From Alcanivoracaceae bacterium (lineage in GTDB: Bacteria; Pseudomonadota; Gammaproteobacteria; Pseudomonadales; Alcanivoracaceae), in the NCBI GenBank assembly GCA_029213045.1, contig JARGPN010000009.1, positions 186,001 to 250,000 of the forward strand: 64,000 bases of DNA, in the 5' to 3' direction. Numbering within the stretch: position 1 is the stretch's first letter; each line of letters begins with the position of its first letter. The position numbers and the translations under genes were made by a program. The notes under the pieces are model-generated. The model was given only the letters and a program-made list of their open reading frames with translations. It ran no database searches and had not been told where the DNA came from. This document shows positions 9,134 through 21,859 of this stretch, in pieces.

Positions 9134-9889
9134 GAACTTCAATTTTCTAGCGTCATCTATTCAGATGATAATCTGTGTTGCTGCCTAAGAAGCGCTTACT
9201 TTCCCCCTCGCACCATCAAGGGCTTTACAATATCTCTGGCTCGATATTTTCGCCAAGACAGTAATTTCCTGCTTCATTTCCTACTCAGCTTTACCAGCAA
9301 CATGAATCTCCTCCTCCAAACATGCATGCTCTGCAGTATAACAATCGATAAAATGGCACGGACCGATAGTTGCTTACTGTCTTGTTTGTTATGCTTCATC
9401 ATCTTGATCCGCAAATATCAACAATTCCTAGCAACCCCCTACAAGCTAGACCGAATACGGCCTACCGCTATTCCTGTATAGCTTTTTGGCACTATATCAC
9501 CAATCCTCAATCCTCAATCCTCAATCAAAGCGAAAAAAACTATACTAAATAACGATATATAGACGGATCTCTACGGACATGGCCGGACGGCAACGGAAAC
9601 AAAAATAGTCTAACCCATTGAAAATAATATATAAATTTGAACAAATACAGGCTGAAACGCAGATATGACAAGCACTGATTTTTCGTCGCACACACCGATG
9701 ATGCACAGGTGAGTGAGGGCTGATTTACTGGGATTTTCCGTTTAAATTGCAAAAAAGCTATACTAAAACCTATACTTAATCGATGGATCTAGATGGCAGC
9801 TAACGGACGAATACGGACTGTCCACGTCCTCTAAACTGAGACAAGTATAATTGGAGTTTTCTGAGAGCACTCACCCTCAGGAGACGATA
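9134..9889. other. Gene-poor spacer with short imperfect repeats
   Basis: No convincing gene in about 750 bp. I see three tandem AATCCTC units at 9502-9523. Two related blocks containing CTATACTAAA followed within 30 bases by GGATCT occur at 9532-9570 and 9751-9790. These may be remains of IS ends, since a chimeric transposase ORF begins straight after. No promoter or RNA gene is claimed. Confidence 0.3.
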
Positions 9890-10288
9890 ATGAAGAAATC
9901 ACGATTTAGTGAAAGCCAGATTGTTTCGATACTCAAAGAAGCCGACGCAGGCCTGAAAGTCGACGCCATTTGTCGCCAGCAATACCCACTGGTGATTAAA
10001 TCGTGGCGAAGTAAATGGGTAAATCTATCCGCGTATTTTCGCTACCGAGAATATATCCGACGCGCGATTTATACCACCAATGCGGTGGAGGCGGTGCATC
10101 GCCAGTTCCGCAAACTGACGAAAACAAAAAGCGGCTTCCCCAACGAAAACAGTTTACTCAAACTGCTCTACGCAGGTATTTTGAAAGCCCCTGCTCGCTG
10201 GGACACGGCAGAACAGAACTGGAGCCTGTGCATATCGCAACTGGCCATCCATTTTGAAGGGCGGCTCGACGAGCATTTAGAGCTTTGA
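9890..10288 (+). pseudogene. Chimeric transposase remnant: IS3 OrfA N-terminus fused to IS256 C-terminus
   Basis: One uninterrupted ORF joins two unrelated transposases. The first ~30 residues (MKKSRFSESQIVSILKEADA...) are the start of an IS3-family OrfA HTH protein behind a CAGGAGA SD. The rest (from about IYTTNAVEAVHRQFRK to the stop) is the C-terminal end of an IS256/Mutator-type transposase. The joint lies near 9975-10020. Neither half is complete: OrfA lacks most of its coiled coil, and the IS256 part lacks the first two catalytic acidic residues. It is probably a deletion scar. IS256-like end sequence continues past the stop to about 10318. Confidence 0.75.
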
Positions 10289-10441
10289 ATGCCATGGCAC
10301 AGAAAACTGAACAGTCTCGGGGCGATTCACACCTTTCTTAGCATCGTATAACCCAAGAGCAGTATTACTAATAGCAGACTCTCCCGACCATGAGCTCATC
10401 GAGACTAGGCATAACAATAAAAACAGCTCGCAGTACTTCAT
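10277..10441 (-). pseudogene. Truncated small secreted protein downstream of Rhs
   Basis: A 54-codon ORF starts with a clear signal peptide (MKYCELFLLLCLVSMSSW) after a GAAGGA ribosome site. Its last ~13 codons (from about ETVQF) are IS256 end sequence, so the gene was cut by the IS. It starts 18 bp downstream of the Rhs stop codon on the same strand. That is the position where an Rhs-tip immunity or accessory gene usually sits. I cannot assign a family to the ~40 native residues. Confidence 0.5.
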
Positions 10442-10459
10442 AACATATTCCTTCAAATA

Positions 10460-11486
10460 TCATGGACACTTTATATCGCGACGATTCTCTCTATCCAAAG
10501 CCTCTTTAAGCTTCTCTTTTGCTTCATCTGTACCAGGCATCTTATCAATGAGATCTTTAAGTTCATCCTTGTACTTCTCATCTAACCTTTCTAGAACCTC
10601 TTTATCCAAGCCTTTTTCTCCTTGCGGTAGCGGATAAGGAGGGTAATCAATGCTATCCGAGTCCTTCCGCTGCCTCTCCCTTAGTTGTATCTCTATTCCT
10701 CCCTCTTCAATGCTCCCATCGGAGTTCACATCCAACGTCGGCTTAAACGTCACTATCCCTTGGCTCGGCCCACCTGGATTGAACTGACGATCACCCAACT
10801 CAAACGTAACCAGCCCAGATGGATCAACGTTGCTAAGTGGATTTTGACCAACATATCCATAGACATTCAGCCCGCCACTCAGTCCTATCGGATCCCTCGC
10901 CGTCCAACGGCCTATTCGAGAATCATAGTCCCTGAAACCATATCTGATTAAACCTGTGTCGATGTCCTGCAAACCACCCGCGAAGCCGAACAGGATAGTG
11001 AATGCTGGATTACTATCACTGATTACGTTGCCATAGCTGTCATACGTGATGTCTTTAATGATGTTGCCATTTTCGTCACTGATAGCACGCGGTGAACCCA
11101 AATGATCCGTGGCAATGTACTAACGGTTTCCGTTCTGCGTAAAGCTCGTGGGCGTATGGCTCAGCGTATATTCAAAGCGCTGCTTGAGGTTGCCGCTGCC
11201 ATCGTACGTCGCCAGCAGTGTCGTTTTGTCCAGCCACAAATATTTTTCTGTGGTTTGGCCGTTTACGATCTTCGCTACTCGATTGCCCAAGGCATTGTGG
11301 CGATACTCGATCAAATCCGTCGGCGTTTGCACTCTCAGCAACCGACCCTGTCGGCTGTACTGGTATTGAGTAATGTCGTTACCGTCAGTTTTCTGAGTGA
11401 GGTAGCCGTCAACGTCGTACTGATAGGTGACGTTACCGTCCTGCGTCAGCTGATCTGCTATGTTGTAGCTGGCCGTTTGAGAGGCG
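10460..11486 (-). pseudogene. Rhs-family protein, C-terminal part with internal amber codon
   Basis: The frame shows YD/Rhs repeats ([31 protein letters not shown]), then the core signature [34 protein letters not shown] and the tip boundary NPLSNVDPSG. A ~90-residue variable C-terminal tip follows, rich in Asp/Glu/Lys. A TAG at 11120-11122 interrupts the frame between GNR and YIATDHLG, and the frame is otherwise open on both sides. The 5' part is missing: homology stops near 11486, where a radC fragment begins on the other strand. It is a displaced or dead Rhs tip; the tip has no motif I recognise. Confidence 0.8.
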
Positions 11487-11668
11487 ATGCCTCTGCGGTG
11501 ATCTTTGCGCACAACCACCCTTCCGATAATTGCGAACCGTCTGAGGCGGATCGCACTATTACGCAGCGCTTAAAGGAGGCGCTAACGCTGGTCGATATTC
11601 GTGTGCTCGATCATTTTATTGTGTCTCGTTCTTCTTGGGTCAGCTTAGCTGAGCGTGGCTGTATTTGA
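11487..11668 (+). pseudogene. radC 3' fragment
   Basis: The last ~60 codons of a RadC-family gene: [22 protein letters not shown]... up to SLAERGCI. It matches the end of the intact radC at 30372-30866 almost residue for residue (GWI there, GCI here). The JAMM core HxHPSDN...D is present but the N-terminal two thirds are gone. It abuts the truncated Rhs gene, so the joint marks an illegitimate recombination or the edge of a lost island. Confidence 0.8.
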
Positions 11669-12548
11669 TTTTGTTATCCCCTGCTCCCGCTTGGGACGGA
11701 CTCGACTGGCGCATCCCGAAAGCAGCGGTTGACTTCGTTCATGGCCATGACGGTAAATGCGGTGAGCTAATTGCTGATAGCAACACAAGGCACTGCCATT
11801 TGCCCTGCTTTCGCGGGCAACCAGTGCCAGATTGATCCTGAAAAGAATAGAGGTCATTTCAGGAGCGGCAATATGCCCCCAACGATTAATTGAACGAAAT
11901 ACGGGTCCTTCCCCTAGCTGTGCCGCGTGAATCCAATCGAGGTAGGCCTCAACAGGGCAAAGTTGTTTGAGTGCTGGGGCTTTGTAGTGTTGCCCTAAGC
12001 GTGAATGATCGCCTTTGCTACGCGGGACGAATATTTCCATACCTTTGCCTGACTCAGCCTGTACATGTTCAACACAGAGACGGGCCAATTCGTCACTGCG
12101 AAAAGCTCGCCAAAACCCCATGAGCAACAAAGCTTTATCACGGATAGCTTGCAAGCCGTTTATTTGGGATCCGTTTTGAACCGTTTGATCTAAGGTGCTT
12201 AGTAATTGCTTCAAATGATGCAGTTGGATAGGTTTAGCTTGTTTGGGGGTTGTTGGGTGCAGCTCAGCGATACCCTTAAAGCACCTTTTTAACGTGGGGT
12301 GCTTTTGTTGGGTCTGGAAATCCCTGATCTTGGTGCCACGCTGCAATACCGGCTAGTCTTTTCCGTAGGGTGTTAATGGACTAACTATCGGCGTAGTCCG
12401 CTATGTAGTGGGTAATACTGTCGGCGGTCGCAGGGAGAAATCCACCCCACGACACTTCAAAATGCTCAATCGCGGCGCGATAGCTTTTTCGGGTGTTATC
12501 TCGCGTTGCTGCATGAAGGTAATCTTCAATATTGGCCAATCGTGTCAC
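11645..12548 (-). pseudogene. Tyrosine recombinase (phage-integrase family), inactivated
   Basis: Reading leftwards from a GTG near 12548, the chain shows an N-terminal SAM-like region (DYLHAATRDNTRKSYRAAIEHF), a TAG codon near 12387, then continues in frame (NTLRKRLAGIAAWHQDQGFPDP). A one-base frameshift near 12285 follows (VKKVLKGIAELHP). The catalytic domain includes KALLLMGFWRAFRSDELARL with the first Arg context. The HxxR/Tyr end is not recognisable in any single frame. At least one nonsense, one frameshift and a corrupted C-terminus make it dead. It resembles integrases of small elements in marine gammaproteobacteria. Confidence 0.75.
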
Positions 12549-12614
12549 CTATCTGTTACTAATTATGTATTTTCAAAAGTTGTTCAAATTCTGTAGCTTA
12601 CCGAAGATCGTCCT

Positions 12615-13505
12615 TTATTTGAGCCTGTCGCGACAACTTTCATACTCAAACTCGAACTCAATAGTGGTGTGTTCAAGGTCAAAATAATCCAGTTCATCGG
12701 CAATCTTTTGTTTCAAATTTAACTGTTGGGATAAGTCCATCGTATGTGATAGCGCAAGGTGTGCTGTTAACACATGATGCTCACCGTCCAATGACCACAA
12801 ATGAAGATGGTGCACGTCTTTTACACCCGCTAATTTCTTAAGAGTTTCTGCAATCTGATTATGAAGTTTTTTATCTGGTACTGCCTGTAAAAATAGGAGC
12901 CCGGTTTTCCATAAATTGCGAAAGACATTAAAGGCAATAAATAGGGTGAAACCAATAGATAAAATGGGATCGAGTATTGGCCAGTCAACAAATATAAGTA
13001 CGATAGAGACAATGAATACTGCTACCCACCCCAAGACGTCTTCTAACAAATGCCAGTTTAAAACCCGCTCATTTACGGTTTTTCCTCCGCTGAGTTTGTA
13101 CGCAGCGAATCCATTCACGGCTATACCAAAGATAGCCATACCGAGCATACCTTCAGCGACAGGCATTTCCGGGTTTTGCAGGCGAGGTATGGCTTCACTT
13201 AGCACCCAAAGGGAGCCAGCAACCAATACCATCCCATTTATCAAAGACCCTAATAGCGAAAAGCGTCTGTAGCCGTAGCTAAAATTTCCGCTTGCGGGCT
13301 TATTGCTCCAATATGATAAAAACCAGGCTAACCCAATCGACAGGCTGTCGCCTAAGTCATGTACCGCGTCCGCCATGATCGCTGTACTATTAGTAAGCCA
13401 GCCACCAATGAATTCAATGATTGTAAAGCCGACATTGAGGAAAAAAGCCCAAGCAATTCTTGAACTTGAATCATCACTATTATGTGCGTGACCGTGGTTA
13501 TGCAT
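12615..13505 (-). CDS. czcD: Cation diffusion facilitator transporter, CzcD-type
   Basis: A 296-aa inner-membrane CDF protein that exports Zn/Co/Cd from cytoplasm to periplasm. It begins with a His-rich metal-collecting segment (MHNHGHAHN), has the TM2 motif MADAVHDLGDS (HxxxD site), the paired TM5 site HLLEDVLGW, and a cytoplasmic C-terminal domain with HHLHLWSLDGEHHVL. I chose the ATG at 13505 because AAGGAGAAGAA precedes it directly; a possible start 18 codons upstream would bury that SD. It closes the leftward run czcI-like/C/B/A/D, the order known from the classic czcICBAD operon. It would feed the CzcCBA pump with periplasmic metal. Confidence 0.9.
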   Translation of the reverse strand: MHNHGHAHNSDDSSSRIAWAFFLNVGFTIIEFIGGWLTNSTAIMADAVHDLGDSLSIGLAWFLSYWSNKPASGNFSYGYRRFSLLGSLINGMVLVAGSLWVLSEAIPRLQNPEMPVAEGMLGMAIFGIAVNGFAAYKLSGGKTVNERVLNWHLLEDVLGWVAVFIVSIVLIFVDWPILDPILSIGFTLFIAFNVFRNLWKTGLLFLQAVPDKKLHNQIAETLKKLAGVKDVHHLHLWSLDGEHHVLTAHLALSHTMDLSQQLNLKQKIADELDYFDLEHTTIEFEFEYESCRDRLK

Positions 13506-13568
13506 TTCTTCTCCTTGCTTGTTATCCAGACGCGGCAACGTTTTTGCCGCGTCTTTCATTAAGGACGA

Positions 13569-17754
<4,186 letters not shown>

Positions 17755-17825
17755 TGTTTAATCCTGTTTTTTCGAAGCTTTAATGCATCGAAATAAAAAT
17801 GGGTTTATTGAGTTATCGTTGCTGA

Positions 17826-19100
17826 CTAATTGAGTGGCTCTGCAATGAGTTGCTCTATAACGGCCTGATTAAGTGATGCAGCGGCGGCACTCTCAATGAG
17901 TGATCGCTTCGCATCAAGTAACTCTTTTTGTGCCGCTATCCAGTCTTGATAGCTGTACCGTCCTGTTTCGTAGGCGCGCTGAGTTGATGCTAAGGCAGAA
18001 TTTAAGTCCGGCAAGATGACTGTACGAAAGACCTTGACTGCTGCGACATGCTGTTGCCGCTGTGAATAGGCTTCGAACAACTGCACATGCAACTTCAATA
18101 GTGCTGTTTGACGCTCGTAAACCACTTCGTTTTCGGACGCCATCGCGGATTTCAGTGCACCTCGGTTTCGTTTACCACTGAATAATGGAATCGACACGCC
18201 AGCGGTAAATGCCGTATCGCCGCTATCTTCAAATCGACGTACACCAAGCTGCCACCCCAGATCGGCTTTGGATTGAGTTTTGGCAAGCGAGACCTGAGCC
18301 TTTTTCAAGCGCGCTTCACTGGCGAACAGGGCGATTGCAGGTGACGATTTAGCACGCTCATATAAAGCAATGAAATCTGATGCCGTACCGTAGGTATAAA
18401 TATCCCCATCGAGTTTGGACCAGCTGGGTAAGGTTTCTCCCCAATAAGCGGCGATCTTGATCTGTAACCGCTGAAACTGTTGCTCTAGCGCATCAACCTG
18501 TAGCTGAGAGTGTGAGAGTGTAGATTTTGCACGCTTAACTTCATATTCCGGAGCGGCTCCCTGGTTCGATCGATTTTTGGCAATCTTTAGAGTGCTTTGC
18601 GCAAGGTTACGTGCTTCTACAGCAAGTTCTGACAACGCTTGAACCTCAAGAGCCTGGATAAACGTACTGGTCAGATCACCCAAAACATCCAATGTAAAGG
18701 CTTGACGGTGGTAGTCGAACGTTTGCAGTTGTGCGTTAGCCACGGATAGACGAGCGCGCCGCTTACCGCCTAATTCGATGATAGAAGATAACGCAAGTGT
18801 GGTTTCGGCCGATGTCACTCCAGACAACTCACCGGAACCCGCAAAGTTTTCAACCTCTATGCTGACATTCAGCGCGGGGGTTAATTCACTGGTCTCTCTG
18901 CGACCAAGAAGAACATCTTTCTTTATATTAAATTGATGAAGTTGAGGATTTTGCGCCAAGGTTTTCGTAATGGCCTGGTGAAGTGATAACGGTTGACCGC
19001 TATTTTGAGCAAAAGCCTCTTTCGAGACGATAGAGAATATAACTAACCCTACGGCTGCGCAAAAACGCAGGCGCGAGCCAGAGCTTTGATGGAAAAACAT
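17826..19100 (-). CDS. czcC: CzcC-type outer-membrane efflux channel (TolC family)
   Basis: A 424-aa outer-membrane factor forming the exit duct of CzcCBA. It has a signal peptide and two TolC-like repeats of long coiled-coil helices (for example around QLHQFNIKKDVLLGRRE and ALVAS-type heptads ending in AYETGRYSYQDWIAAQKELLDAKRSL). That last motif is typical of CzcC. It lies between the czcI-like gene and czcB and ends 71 bp before czcB starts. The function follows from context and family. Confidence 0.9.
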   Translation of the reverse strand: MFFHQSSGSRLRFCAAVGLVIFSIVSKEAFAQNSGQPLSLHQAITKTLAQNPQLHQFNIKKDVLLGRRETSELTPALNVSIEVENFAGSGELSGVTSAETTLALSSIIELGGKRRARLSVANAQLQTFDYHRQAFTLDVLGDLTSTFIQALEVQALSELAVEARNLAQSTLKIAKNRSNQGAAPEYEVKRAKSTLSHSQLQVDALEQQFQRLQIKIAAYWGETLPSWSKLDGDIYTYGTASDFIALYERAKSSPAIALFASEARLKKAQVSLAKTQSKADLGWQLGVRRFEDSGDTAFTAGVSIPLFSGKRNRGALKSAMASENEVVYERQTALLKLHVQLFEAYSQRQQHVAAVKVFRTVILPDLNSALASTQRAYETGRYSYQDWIAAQKELLDAKRSLIESAAAASLNQAVIEQLIAEPLN

Positions 19101-19163
19101 ATTTTAGTCCTACTAAATGAATCGTTATGTCGAAAAAAGTCGACCGTTTCTTAAAGGCGAGGA

Positions 19164-19508
19164 CTAAACTATTGGAGGGCGGTAAAGTGAACCGGAAGGT
19201 TGAAATGAGTATCGATCCGTATACATAAATGTCACGGAAGGACTATTAATTAGGCCTATATGGCAAGGCGAAACAGGTAATACTGAGCACCCTAAGCTGT
19301 GGCAATGACAACAGTGGTGGCGATCTAGCGCGTCATCTTGCTGATCGACATCATCAGCTACGATAAAGGCGGCTGGTTCATATATATACTCAGCAATGAT
19401 TTCGTGCTGGTTATTGGACTGATGAAACTGGTGCGCGTCAGCGACTACTGCAAATGATTGCAGTAAAACGATAATCGCTAAGAAAGAGCGTACGTACGCG
19501 TTTCGCAC
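19164..19508 (-). CDS. Small secreted His/Cys-rich protein (CzcI-like position)
   Basis: A 114-aa protein with a signal peptide (SFLAIIVLLQSFAVVADA) followed by several His and a cluster HHCCHCHSLGCSVLPVSPCH near residues 74-93. It sits first in the czc operon, where CzcI, a small periplasmic regulator of czc expression, lies in other bacteria. I cannot show homology to CzcI from sequence alone. A metal-binding periplasmic role is a reasonable inference from the Cys/His cluster and the operon. Confidence 0.65.
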   Translation of the reverse strand: MRNAYVRSFLAIIVLLQSFAVVADAHQFHQSNNQHEIIAEYIYEPAAFIVADDVDQQDDALDRHHCCHCHSLGCSVLPVSPCHIGLINSPSVTFMYTDRYSFQPSGSLYRPPIV

Positions 19509-19640
19509 CTAATTATTGACCTTTAGTTAAGGATTGAGAGGTTAGTTAGTCTAAAGACATTGATGGAAAGTTCAATGCCTTCGTTCGTTAATGATAATTC
19601 TGAGCAAAAAGCCGACGGTCATGAGCAATATCCAATAGAC

Positions 19641-20297
19641 CTATTTGTCGATTAGATTTATATCTTTACAATTCATTGGTTTCTCCAACGCTGCTTCTGA
19701 GCCTAATTCGTTTTTTGCATCCGCCACGATAGTTTTGGCTCCTCGCAAGATTACAAACACGATCACAATACCAATGACTATATCTGGCCATCGACTGTCT
19801 AACCACAAGACTAGAGCACCACTCAGAATGACACCCGCATTGGCAATGACATCATTCGCTGAGAAAATCCAACTGGCCCTCATGTGCACATCACCATCTT
19901 TGTGTGCGTATATCAACCTTAAACAAACAATATTCGCAATGAGGGCGGCGGCGCCAACAGTCATAATGACCATAGATACAGGCTCGCTTCCGACAAAGAT
20001 CCTTCGCGTGATATCGACGAGGATGAGTAGCCCCAGGGCCATCTCACAATAGCCACTAATTAAGGCTGCATTAGCTTTGGCTCGTACCGCCCGTCCAACG
20101 ACGTACAACCCAATACCATAAACAGTTGCATCTGCCAGCATGTCCAGAGAATCTGCAATAAGTGCGGTTGATTGTGCGAACCATCCGTACCCCATTTCGA
20201 CAAAAAACATCACCAAATTGATGCCTAGCAGCCAATAGAGCACTTTTCGTTGAGACTGGTCTTTTATTTCGATGTCACTGCATCCACATCCACTCAA
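19641..20297 (-). CDS. Short cation diffusion facilitator family transporter
   Basis: A 218-aa CDF-like inner-membrane protein without the usual C-terminal cytoplasmic domain. Two metal-site motifs are seen: ADSLDMLADATVYG in TM2 and HMRASWIFSANDVIANAG in TM5. The N-terminus MSGCGCSD adds two cysteines. It is transcribed away from a CadR/PbrR-type MerR gene with a MerR-type promoter between them, so it is probably induced by Cd, Pb or Zn and removes them from the cytoplasm. Short CDFs of this type often partner such regulators. Confidence 0.85.
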   Translation of the reverse strand: MSGCGCSDIEIKDQSQRKVLYWLLGINLVMFFVEMGYGWFAQSTALIADSLDMLADATVYGIGLYVVGRAVRAKANAALISGYCEMALGLLILVDITRRIFVGSEPVSMVIMTVGAAALIANIVCLRLIYAHKDGDVHMRASWIFSANDVIANAGVILSGALVLWLDSRWPDIVIGIVIVFVILRGAKTIVADAKNELGSEAALEKPMNCKDINLIDK

Positions 20298-20335
20298 CGG
20301 TAATCTCCAAGTTTATAATCAGTTTAATTGGACAA

Positions 20336-20366
20336 AGCCTAAACCCTATAGTTGCTATAGGGTCAA
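20336..20366 (-). promoter_or_regulatory. MerR-type promoter and operator of the short CDF gene
   Basis: On the minus strand a -35 TTGACC (20361-20366) and a -10 TAGGCT (20336-20341) are 19 bp apart, the overlong spacer that MerR regulators correct by twisting DNA. Within it lies a near-perfect dyad, ACCCTATAG-TTG-CTATAGGGT (20343-20363), with 9-bp arms identical on both sides. This fits the operator shape of CadR/PbrR proteins. It lies in the 98-bp divergent spacer, so the regulator probably also controls itself. Confidence 0.85.
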
Positions 20367-20395
20367 TGTAAACTCCATAACCGTGAGGGTAAACG

Positions 20396-20794
20396 ATGAA
20401 AATTGGGGATCTCGCCCACAAATCTGGCTGTTCAGTGCAAACCATTCGGTACTACGAAAAACGCGGTTTGCTTGTTAACCCTAATCGTACGTCGTCGAAC
20501 TATCGCGATTACTCAGATACACACCTCCAGCAACTTCTATTTACAAAGCGGTGTCGTGCGCTCAAGTTATCGCTCGCCGAAATTCAAAACTTATTTACCT
20601 TGCGTGACGAGCCTGAAGGAAATTGTCAGTCGGTCACCCAACTCGTTGATCAACACATTACAGAAGTGGAATCGCAGATCAGTGAACTGCATTCACTTAA
20701 ACGTCAACTCACGGAACTTCGTACCCGGTGTGGCGACACAAAAACGGTGTCGCAATGCGGCATTTTAAAAACCTTAGGTGCTGAAAAAACATAA
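20396..20794 (+). CDS. cadR: MerR-family Cd(II)/Pb(II)-responsive regulator
   Basis: A 132-aa MerR protein with the N-terminal HTH KIGDLAHKSGCSVQTIRYYEKRGLL, a dimer helix, and the C-terminal metal-binding loop. The cysteines lie at 77, 112 and 121, the three-thiol pattern of CadR/PbrR regulators, though the last spacing is two residues longer than the usual 112/119 pair. It should repress and, with metal, activate the divergent CDF gene through the 21-bp dyad at 20343-20363. The symbol is given by subfamily; CadR and PbrR cannot be separated here. Confidence 0.85.
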   Translation: MKIGDLAHKSGCSVQTIRYYEKRGLLVNPNRTSSNYRDYSDTHLQQLLFTKRCRALKLSLAEIQNLFTLRDEPEGNCQSVTQLVDQHITEVESQISELHSLKRQLTELRTRCGDTKTVSQCGILKTLGAEKT

Positions 20795-21137
20795 CGTCAC
20801 GGTGATTCAGAAAGCAATATTTCTTCTCCATTATCAGCTTTTTTGTTCTGGATTTTATTCGTAACATTCCAGCTGCTAGTAAAATAATGGTGAGCTGCGC
20901 GGCGACACCTTCCCAGGTTGAATAGATTCCTAGCCAGGAGAACGTAATATCAAAAGGCAACGGGCTAACACTGATGACCGCTGCTTCTTGCAACGCGGCA
21001 ATAGCTTTGCCCATGAGAATAAATGACAGCGTGAGCAGGATAAACGTCGTCACACTTAGAAACTTGGCGATGGGTAATTTGATCGAATATTTTATAAATA
21101 ACCATCTGAAAATAGCGAGTAATAGCGCACCGGATAG
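20709..21137 (-). pseudogene. FTR1-family iron permease, 5'-truncated
   Basis: The C-terminal part of an FTR1/EfeU-like permease. In-frame codons run from the IS3 edge at 21138 (SLSGALLLAIFRWLFIKYSIKLPIAKFLSVTTFILL) through ALQEAAVISVSPLPF and WLGIYSTWEGVAAQ, the conserved final helices. The N-terminal half, with the REXXE iron motifs, is missing because the IS3 remnant starts there. Its 3' end runs 86 bp into the convergent merR gene, so the true stop context may have been altered. It is non-functional. Confidence 0.75.
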
Positions 21138-21851
21138 TGATCTTCCCCCGATAAAATGGACACCACTTTATCTACGCTGCACGTTGCTCATATTCTATCG
21201 GCGACTCGTAATCTAATCCTGAGTGTAACCGAACCGTATTATAAAAGTGATTGATGTACGTTGATAAGGCACGCCGTAGCTCTGTCGCCTTGCGGTATAT
21301 CGTACCTCGAATAAGCTCAGCCTTTAAGCTGTGGAAAAATGACTCCATAAACGCATTATCCGTACAATGCCCAGGCCGATTCAAACTATGCCTAAAGTTA
21401 TTCTCTTTCAATAGCTTCTGAAACTCTCCGCCCGTGTATTCAACGCCGCGATCTGTATGAAACAGAACACCTTTCGGGTAATTTCTTTTCTTTAAAGCGT
21501 ATGTCATCGCAGACCGGGTTAATTCAGTCGTTCGTGTCGTGGACAGAGACCACCCCAAAATACGTCGGGAGTAGAGATCTATCACTGTCGCCAAATACTG
21601 CCATTGCCCGTTAACCTTGATATAAGTAACGTCCGCCACCCACACCTGATTGATTGCCGTTGGCTTGCCCATCTTTCGCAAGAGATTCTCTCCCCTTGCT
21701 TGAAAGCGCTTCAAACCTGGCTGTCGACGCGTAACGCGGGCAACACGCCCCTTAAGTCCAGCCCCTCTCATGAGGCGCTCAACGCGCTTACGCCCCACGC
21801 TCACCCCTTGTTTTATCAGCTTTTTGAATATTCTGGGGCTACCGTAGCGTC
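21138..21851 (-). mobile_element. IS3-family remnant (3' part of orfB plus one terminal end)
   Basis: From 21851 leftwards runs the C-terminal ~225 residues of an IS3 OrfB: VGRKRVERLMRGAGLKGR, then the DDE residues in WVADVTY, HTDRGVEYTG and NAFMESFFHSLKAE. The other terminal end lies near 21138 (TGATCTTCCCCCGAT). OrfA and the first part of OrfB are gone, cut off exactly at the IS66 end at 21852. An ORF that starts inside the IS66 end reads into this remnant but is an accident of the joint. Confidence 0.85.
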
Positions 21852-21859
21852 GTAAGCGC

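Noticed and set aside
11102..11668. A 188-codon rightward ORF ending in a RadC tail
   Set aside because: Only the last ~60 codons are RadC-like; the first two thirds are the reverse complement of the Rhs repeats, so it is not one gene.
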